This document shows positions 56,507 through 64,000 of a DNA stretch of 64,000 bases, one piece after another; the first letter of the stretch is position 1, and each line of letters opens with the position of its first letter. Made by a program: the position numbers and the translations under genes. The notes below the pieces were generated by a model, which saw nothing but the letters and a program-made list of their open reading frames with translations, had not been told where the DNA came from and ran no database searches. The stretch comes from Streblospio benedicti (taxonomy: Eukaryota > Annelida > Polychaeta > Spionida > Spionidae), in NCBI GenBank assembly GCA_019095985.1, contig CM032668.1:21071639-21135638 (forward strand), read 5' to 3'.

Positions 56507-59079
56507 CTGACAAAATCTATTCTTTGTATGTCAATGGATACTTGAAAAGTGCACTTGAATTGCTCTTGATTGGTCAGACAGAGCAGTTAGATGCCTCGCA
56601 GAGTAATTTTGCTCAACAATCTTATAGTATTACTGGTTAAAATCATTTTGCTAGTTTTGATATCTCACAGCAAACTTTGAATGGCTCAGGTCTTTGGAAT
56701 ATCTGGATTAAATTGTGATATAAAGCAAACTTACAGCATATATTTTTTGGTCTGTATCTACTACTACTAATATTGTCTGTTTGCGCGCTCTCAAAAAGAC
56801 AACAGTTCTAACGATGTCTGTTGTTGTAAGAGCAACAAAACAACGGATACTCTTTTCCAAATGGGACCAAGACTATCAATTTCAGGCCTTAAACATTGCA
56901 TACATACAATGTTACATATATCAGGCTCAAACTCAGACCCTATGTGAATACTTATTATAGTACACAGAATAAGGGCATCTTTTGTAAAATAGAAGATGAA
57001 CTTCACAAATATCTTATGTTCAACACTTATTTTCGGTTTCTATGCCATTACTATAATCCTTTTAAAAATTGATTTCCACCTCGTATTTTTTTCCTTTTTA
57101 TCTATTCCAATCATTGTATCTTTATCATATCAAGAGCATGTTTTTCTCAGTCCATACCTTGCATACTAATTTTTCACAAATCACAAATCACATGCTAGTC
57201 CCAAGGAAACTTGTAAAATCCAAAGTCAAATATCAACCGAAACAAAACTCGTCACTGTTAATCCATGGCTCACGAGAAACAATCACCATGTGTGGCCGTG
57301 CACCACCATCCTAGCTGCTGCCCCGAGTGGCCGCCTTCCCACGGACCACCAGCTTTATATCGCTGCTGTTCATTGACCCTCAATCATGGGCCGTCGTAAT
57401 CATAGCAGCCCACTGCCAAGTGCGCCGGTCACTAATTGGGGAACACATTCTCATACAGTGCAACTTTTACATATCGCCATACACAGGGGCTGGTGTCAAT
57501 GAAAAGGTGGTCTCTTTTTGATGGTTTGCGATTGTCTCCTTGTACATGTTTGAGACTAAACTTATAGACAGTGGCATGGTATAGTTGAGCCTCTGTAAGT
57601 CAATACCAGATGGGAGATGAAGCCAGCCTCAAGTGGTCCCCATAGAGAGCTGGTTTCTTCAAGAAGGTTCTTAGTGGTCAGTTTATAGATAGTCGGGATG
57701 AGAAAAATGGTGTTAGACGCTTATTTGTAGATGTCGCCTTAATTGGCATGTTTTGACAGTGGGGCATTGTTGTTTCACTTCACAGTGTAATGTCGTATTG
57801 GGGCATCACTGTATGACCTGTCTATTAGACCACCTCATGTGGTCTACTTTGACGTGGTCACATTATGCAGGTTCATTGTTCTCTATTTAAGGCCATTTGA
57901 AACCGTGGCAAATCACCTTACAAGCAGGAGTGCTTTACTTCTAGGTGGTCTTTATTGGTTGTTAGACTCAAATAAAGTTTCTGCTCATATTGCAGCCTTA
58001 ATGACCACTTGCGTACACCTAATCTAATTTTTTTAGATTTATGAAGTGAGCTCTACTGACACGCCAAACATGTGTCTAAACTGGTTATCTCTGCAATGAA
58101 TGCACAATCAGCTAATTAAAAGGCTCTCAGAAGTGCCATCTGACCACGGACGTGTGCATTTAAGGTCAGTTTACAATGTTTCACTGTGCTGCAAACTTTC
58201 AATATGGGCCATGATAGGTACAAGTGATAATGACACCCAATCAGCATGAAGTGTTCTAAGGACACAGCATGGAGTGGGGAGGCATAGTGCACTGGGTTAA
58301 CTCTTTGGATCTTTGGTGTCATCTTTGGTGAATGAGATTTGATTGGTACATTTTGTGGGCTGAAAAATTCATGTTTTTAATAGTAGGTTAACCCATAAAA
58401 TTCTTCATCCCTCAAAAATCAAACTTTTAAAACTTGATGGTCTAAAGTTCATTTTGAGTGAACGTTACCTAATTCCAGAACATTTTTTCGGTTTTCAATA
58501 ATCCGTTTTTTCTTCTCTCACAAGTGTCACAGGCCTTGAGGAATAAAATGCTAGTTGAATCAATTATGCAATTTTACCAATCACTCTGTAACTATGCCAA
58601 GAATATTGTCAAAAGTATGAAGGACATATTTTAAAAGGTTTAAACACCTAGATCCCATAGTAATAATCGAAATTGTGAACCATAAACTTAAAATCATAAC
58701 ATCGTACCATGGCAATTTGTTTTTATGAATTTAAATCTTACGATAAAAATGTTAAATTATTTCAAATTGGCCAATTAATTGAAAATCTATTTGTCACAAT
58801 ATCCTTCAAATTTGGGCTAAATTCTATTTTATGATCTTGCATATAGAGCACACACGTTAATGCCAATTAATATTTGTGCCAACATCGTTTTACATAATAT
58901 GCCCATCAAGACATACCCTTTTATTGTTCGCCTAATTCGTGGTACAGTGTAATAATGCTTTACATTATTTATTTCTAAAGAATATACTAACCGTCAACAC
59001 TATTGGTATAGTAATTTAAAGAAATATATAATATGCTATTAACATATTGTTGCAAGTCACACTACCACTACAGCTAGCT

Positions 59080-59215
59080 ACGGTAGCATGTGCTGTATGC
59101 TCCCTGGACAGTTGGGAAAGGCAATACAGTGTGACAAGACTGCCAATGATCTGGTGTGAAAGTAAACCGACTAGAGCAAGATAACAGTGAATTGTGACTG
59201 TAAATAAGCACATTT
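59080..59215. repeat. Dispersed repeat, copy 2 (related to 22190-22345)
   Basis: It shares CTACGGTAGC, ATGTGCTGTATGCTCCC, CAGTGTGACAAG and AATAAGCACATTT in the same order with the copy in SQOR intron 7. The two differ by perhaps one base in five, so the family is old. Confidence 0.6.
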
Positions 59216-60045
59216 ACATCACACAGTCTGCAGAGGTTAGATGACATGATAAAGGTAAGATGCACATAAATCTCAATTCCAACCCTACCAATTACGTGAC
59301 TACGGAAAATCAAAGACAATACCTACATCAATATCAATCGTAAAATTTCCAAATGGCCCAACTATCATATTATAATAGTGGTCAAGATATGCAGCCTTTG
59401 TTACAAAAGTGGTCATTACATACTTTATGTGTCAAATACATAGGAAACAAGTGTTACACCACAGTCATGCATTCCTGGAGGTTTCTTTTCCTGGAGTTTT
59501 TTTTTCAATCTCCCAATTCTAATTTGCAACCAAATCATTGAAGTGGGAGCAGAATTTCACAGGCCAATTTGCTGTAATGGCAGCTTGAGAATCTTTTTAT
59601 TTTCTTTGATTGAGCATCATTATAGTGTCAAGCTCCTTTGTTTCAGGTAAACAATTTCACCAGTATTATTATTGCTGATCGTAATGTGCCTGGCAATTTG
59701 CTATAATCATCGCAAAATAATCAGAACATGCTGACATATTTATTGTTGAGAAACTTGTGTTTTAATGGCCAGATGATTATAGTGTGAAAGAAATATTTAC
59801 ATGGACATAATAGATTTAGCGTAAATTTTCAATAATTGGCAAGCTTTGCCAAGATGCCATCAACACCACATCCAGGATACACTTATATAGGATCGCATTT
59901 CAGGCCTTTAAAAATATGTTATTTATGATGTGAAGCAAATAGCATTCTCCATTTTTCATTAATAAACAGAGGATGGAGTCTTCTATTACATACAAGTCGC
60001 ACAAATTTACAATTCAATTTGCATATTGCTGTATAGTTCAGCAAA

Positions 60046-60150
60046 GTTCAGGGGAACCTGTCCATGTGGACACCTCCCTTTAATGACACCTGTTTTATGT
60101 GGACACTTCACTTCTCCTGAAGGTGTCAGCATAAGATGCGTTCCACTGTA
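60046..60150. mobile_element. pogo-like MITE, about 105 bp
   Basis: Right end GGTGTCAGCATAAGATGCG then TTCCACTGTA is the imperfect inverted complement of the left end TTCAGGGGAACC then GTGGACACC. The interior repeats GTGGACAC. It resembles the TACAGTAGAAC family elsewhere in the window but belongs to a different subfamily. Confidence 0.5.
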
Positions 60151-60451
60151 GATAAAAGTATATACAGATATTAAACAAGATATAAGCACATATTCAATAA
60201 CACAAACAGATTAAATGGGTCCAGTCAGTCAGCAGCAGATAGAAATTTCTTAATTGCTCAGATAAGAAATTTTTGTTTTTTATTTTTGTATTTAAAATTT
60301 CCCTTCAAATGAGGAGTTTCATCTGAGCATAACTGGAGAAATAGGACCAGAATAGACACACTATATGTTACAGAGGTGTATACAACTTCTTCAATAAAGG
60401 TCTAAATGGGTCTAACAAAGTAGCCAGTGAACACAAGTGACAAACGGCTCC

Positions 60452-62751
60452 CTATTGTAGGTTCAGCCCGAGCTTGGTCTGCGCATACCACGCGAGAAAC
60501 TCCTGCTGCAGATCCTGTCCCGAGCCACCAGGCCCCAGGCTGTCAAACGCTGCCTCCAGGGACCGGAACAGTGAGTCATCATCACCGTCACAGGCAGAGA
60601 CTGGGGTCCCCACCGGCCCATGTCTGGCCTTGGGCCGCTCCTTTCCAGGCATGTCCTCGGCACAGAGGGTCCCCCGGCTGTGCACGACTGGCCCAGAAGT
60701 GGCTTGGTTCATTTGGGAAGGATTGACGACTCGGTGGCAAGATTGGAGCGGTGTTTCTTGGCTGGCTTCGTTTGGTGTAGTACTTGACAAGTTTTGAGCA
60801 GTTGCCTTGTATTTGTTGTAGTTATGGTTTTGCAGCAAAGCCACTTTTGGGTTAGCTAAATGGGGCAGTTCAGCTGGTGATGATATTGTGGCATTTGTAG
60901 GACCATTTTCATCTGTGGGACTGAGTGTTTGTAACCTATGGTTAGTATTTGACCGACTGACACTAGGATTCGTACGAATCTCAACAGGTTTGAATAATCG
61001 CCTCTCCACATCAGATGGGGAATTACCGGATTCTGAGGATCTACCCAACAAGTTTGGTTTGCGCGGTCGTGTTTGAGCCTGATACAATGCAGCATCTCCC
61101 TCTGTCTGCTCATGCTTTGGGTTATACTTCACAGGGCTGTACTCTTTGGGGAACGAGGAGAACCCCGTGGTCTTGGGGAACACAGCAATTCCGCCAGCAG
61201 GATGATGCGACTTCTCTCCTGCATTCCCACTAGTGCTGGCAATCTCTTCCCCATGATGGGAGTTGGTAGACTTACCATCCATTGCAAAACTGCCTCCCCC
61301 CATCTTTGTTGCCGAAGCCGAGCCATTTGGACTGAGCCTATCTCTGCCCATCTCCTCCCCAGTGGCTGCCCTGACCCCGGGCACTAGGACTGAACCTCCC
61401 CTCCTCCCTGCCCCGGGCCTGCCTCGCAAGCGGTGTTCTCATCGACTCCCTCACCCGCTCCTGCTGCCCAAACACGTTCTTGTGGAAGTGCACAGACTTG
61501 CCGCTCGCCGCCGCCTTCACCAGGGCGGGGACTGGAGCACCACGCCCGGGGAGAAGGCTCCCCGCCGCCGGGCCTTGCGCTGGCTGCTCTGAGTGTGGCT
61601 GCCCCACCGCGGCATCTTCTCTATGGCAGCCCACACCTGGGACGGCGACTCCGCCCCCTTGGTGATAGTGCCAGACAGAGTCCCCCGTGGTACACTTGAC
61701 CAATTGTTTGGTGCATTTTGTGAACTGTGTGAATTGGTTTCAGAGTCCGCTTTTGAACTACCAAACCGTGCAATTGATCCAGCCCCGACAATACTTGACC
61801 TTTTGTCTGATATAATCTGTGAACTAGAGGAGCAGTTTGATGATTCTGAGCCTGCTCTTGAACCTGTGGTTTGTGATTGCGATGACCATGCCACAGACTG
61901 TCCTGGTTGTGACTTTGTCACTGACTGTCCTGACACCTGACTGCTACTGCTGCTGTACAGGGACTCCCGACTGGTGACTTTACTGTCATTTCCCATCACT
62001 TCACCACTTTTCTGTTGTTCACTGCCGCCTTTCTTCTTCCCCTCCTTGATCAGCCCAAGGATCTGCTGCCACGGGGACATCTTTTTGACCTTCTTTCCTA
62101 CTGTATCCCTATTCCTACTGCACTCTTCTACAGACCTATTGCTCTCAGACTCCACCGCTCTTGGTCTACTACTACTGACAACGCTTCTACTTTCATTTTC
62201 CCTCGACAAACTCCCAGAAGCTGGACGCCATCTACTCCCATCCTCTCCTCGCCTCTCAACTCCACTAGTCCTCATATCTCTCATGCTACTTCCATCCAGC
62301 ATACTCCTGCTCCTCTGTACAATCCCTGACCTCTCTCCTCCTCCTGCTGACCTCCGACTCCCTACCTCCCCATCTCCAGCCCCCCGCCTCCCCACCTCCC
62401 CTCCCTTCTTCCCATCCTCCCCCCTCCCATCACTTGTCCCAGCCCCACGGCTAACCAGTGTCGTCCCCACCGTGGTGTAACACGGCACCGGCGACTCGAC
62501 AAACATGACGTGATGCGACGTCGTCTCGTCCCCGGGCCCTGCCACGCCGTCCTCCTGCTGCAGCTTGCGCACCCCACCACCTCCTCGCATGCCGCTACCT
62601 CCGCTCCCGCCCTGGCAGATGTGTGTGGGGTCGGTGTGGTGGTGATGGCGCAGACACAGGCGCTCAATGGGGCCCATGGCCTGGGTGGCGCGGGATCGAG
62701 CCCGGCCGTGGCTGCTCAGGGAGCGCAGGGAGAGGCGCGCCGACCGCATGC
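60452..62751 (-). CDS. Large terminal-type exon sharing motifs with the giant exon
   Basis: Acceptor GCTGCAG at 62752; entry phase 1 fits the exon at 63034. It begins MRSARLSLRSLSSHGRARSR and holds HHVMFVESPVPCYTTVG (giant exon: [16 protein letters not shown]). A Ser/Gln-rich stretch and KSVHFHKNVFGQQERVRE (giant exon: [14 protein letters not shown]) follow. It ends LEAAFDSLGPGG...FLAWYAQTKLGLNLQ and TAG at 60452. The frame changes near 61517 and again near 61340, both in GC-rich runs; compositional continuity suggests one-base consensus errors. No donor lies at the stop, so this looks like a genuine C-terminus: an alternative last exon of the abLIM gene, or the end of a separate related gene. 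Function unknown. Confidence 0.6.
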
Positions 62752-63033
62752 CTGCAGCGGGGAACCACGAGTTACTGATTTATTCAGAGTTTATTACTTG
62801 AAGTGAACAATGTGTAGTAGTTTTACTATCATCATACCATGATATTGAGGGAGCGTTTGCAAAACATATGCTTTCAGAGAACCACCAAATTCAAGTTATA
62901 TCCCCCATTATTACACGCCATTTACAACATTGGCAATCCATTGCTTATGTTCTACAAGTTAATTTTTTTGCTTTGAAAGATTCAAGACAATCATTTAAAA
63001 AAAAACAAGCGAGTGAAATGTTTCCATAGATAC

Positions 63034-63742
63034 CTTCGAGAGCAGCAGCGCCGCTGACGTCACTAAGCGAGTGGCGCCGCCTACTGGTGGGAATCGCCGG
63101 TCTCAGCACATACGCGCGCTGGAAGCTGCCGCGCAAACCGCCGGCATCGCGCGAAAACCCCGCCGCCGCTGGGGACGGGTCGCGGCTCCTGCCAAATGCG
63201 GCTGCTGGCGACGGATCTCGACTGTAACGCCCAGCGTACTGACCACTAGCACTGTAGCGAGCGGTGTGTGGTTCGGTACTGCGCGCCGAGTGGCGGAATC
63301 CGTCGTGTCTGCTGGAGGGCAGGCTGCTGTACCAGTCTGATGCCGGCGCCGCCCAGCTGTGCCGGGAAGTGTCCCCCCACCGCGACCGCCTCCCGTCCAT
63401 GGTACCGCCTCGCAGAGTCCAGCCCAGAGTGTCTGATTGCGCCCTACTATTGGTGCATCCAAGCGTGTCTGATATCTGCAGTCTCCCGAGCGTTGAAGCC
63501 TCACGTCTCCACGTCCTCCACGAATCCCAGTACAGATCGAGCCCAGTCTGAGACCCAAAGTCCGCGGTTTGAGAGGTGAGGTTTGTGGTAGTCTGAGAGG
63601 CGAAGTCTGCTTTTTGAGGTGTGGGGCGTAGGACGTTTGTGACGGAGCGCGACCGCCGCGTCAAGGCCGGGTGGAAGGTGAAGGTGACGGGCTGCTGGGA
63701 GTGTGAGCGCGAGATCACCTTGAAGAGAGAGTTGCCATCTTG
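63034..63742 (-). CDS. Large Arg/Ser-rich exon upstream of 62751
   Basis: The minus-strand exon ends CTCGAAG|GTATCT in phase 1 and joins 62751 through a split Gly. It encodes SHSQQPVTFTFHPALTRRSR, repeated SQT motifs (ASQTTTNLTSQTADFGSQT), LYWDSWRTWRREASTLGR, paired SRDPSPAAA repeats and AYVLRPAIPTSRRRHSLSD. WRREA and YVLRP occur in the same order as in the giant exon at 52883-56506. The acceptor is uncertain (possibly near 63742), so the upstream limit is approximate. The protein is likely disordered and phosphorylatable; function unknown. The remaining 63750-64000 shows nothing except TACTGTAGAACCCCG near 63942, probably the end of another pogo-like element. Confidence 0.6.
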
Positions 63743-64000
63743 TAAAACCTCTTATGAATAATCAGATCTAACTCTACCTGGTTTTTAATTCTGCATAGCT
63801 TTCCAATTCGGCAGTAGAAATTGGATATTTACCAGCATTCTTTTATAATCAAACTTTTCTTTATGTCATATTGACAGTACCATTTAAAATATAAATACTT
63901 GAAAAGTACTGCTCATCGTGATACAGTAGAATACTGTAGAACCCCGTTATATTGATATTGCTTTTCTCAAATTTTCTGTCATCTCAAGCTCAATTTCATT

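Larger units (their letters stand above)
56507..60451. other. Intron or intergenic region
   Basis: AT-rich. It is an intron if the 60-64 kb exons belong to the abLIM gene, otherwise intergenic. A worn pogo-like sequence with GACCACCT and GTGGTC blocks spans about 57580-57960. Two repeats are listed separately. No exon supported. Confidence 0.45.

Overview
The window looks like nuclear DNA of an invertebrate animal, most likely a lophotrochozoan and probably a gastropod mollusc. Genes are split into many short exons with GT-AG introns. The introns are AT-rich and full of small non-autonomous DNA transposons, foldback elements and simple repeats. One gene joins a somatomedin-B domain to a secretin/adhesion-type receptor, a combination I associate with molluscan and related genomes. 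The clade call is inference; nothing in the window names the species.

Layout. (1) 1-3356, minus strand: pieces of a secreted or surface protein gene running off the left edge, with a signal-peptide exon, two copies of an EGF-like exon and two copies of a Thr/Pro-rich stalk exon. (2) 5516-9751, plus strand: a TATA box followed by a seven-transmembrane receptor gene with an N-terminal somatomedin-B domain; it shows two apparent single-base frameshifts. (3) 14134-24387, plus strand: a complete 11-coding-exon gene for mitochondrial sulfide:quinone oxidoreductase (SQOR), 444 residues, with both catalytic cysteines. (4) 24450-32111: AT-rich sequence between two convergent genes, with a long foldback. 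(5) 32112-56506, minus strand: the 3' part of an actin-binding LIM protein (abLIM/dematin family) gene, ending in a villin headpiece. I could chain its exons by splice sites and phase from the headpiece up to a 3.6-kb exon. (6) 60452-63750, minus strand: two more large exons sharing short motifs with the 3.6-kb exon. They are either an upstream part or isoform of the same gene, or a related neighbour. LIM domains were not seen and should lie beyond position 64000 if the gene is conventional.

Most notable observations. A tandem duplication of the 3' end of the abLIM gene (31548-34993 and 34994-38463) leaves two copies of an exon pair whose phases let a transcript keep the frame with only one pair. 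The 34-codon exon copies differ at seven bases, all silent, while the duplicated headpiece exons are decayed. A 36-bp minisatellite beside another exon of this gene repeats that exon's branch-point-like and polypyrimidine sequence about 13 times. The 3.6-kb exon is open except for one TAG, and its short motifs recur in similar order in the 60-64 kb exons. Several one-base frameshifts in otherwise convincing exons suggest consensus indel errors, so disabled-gene readings should be treated with caution.
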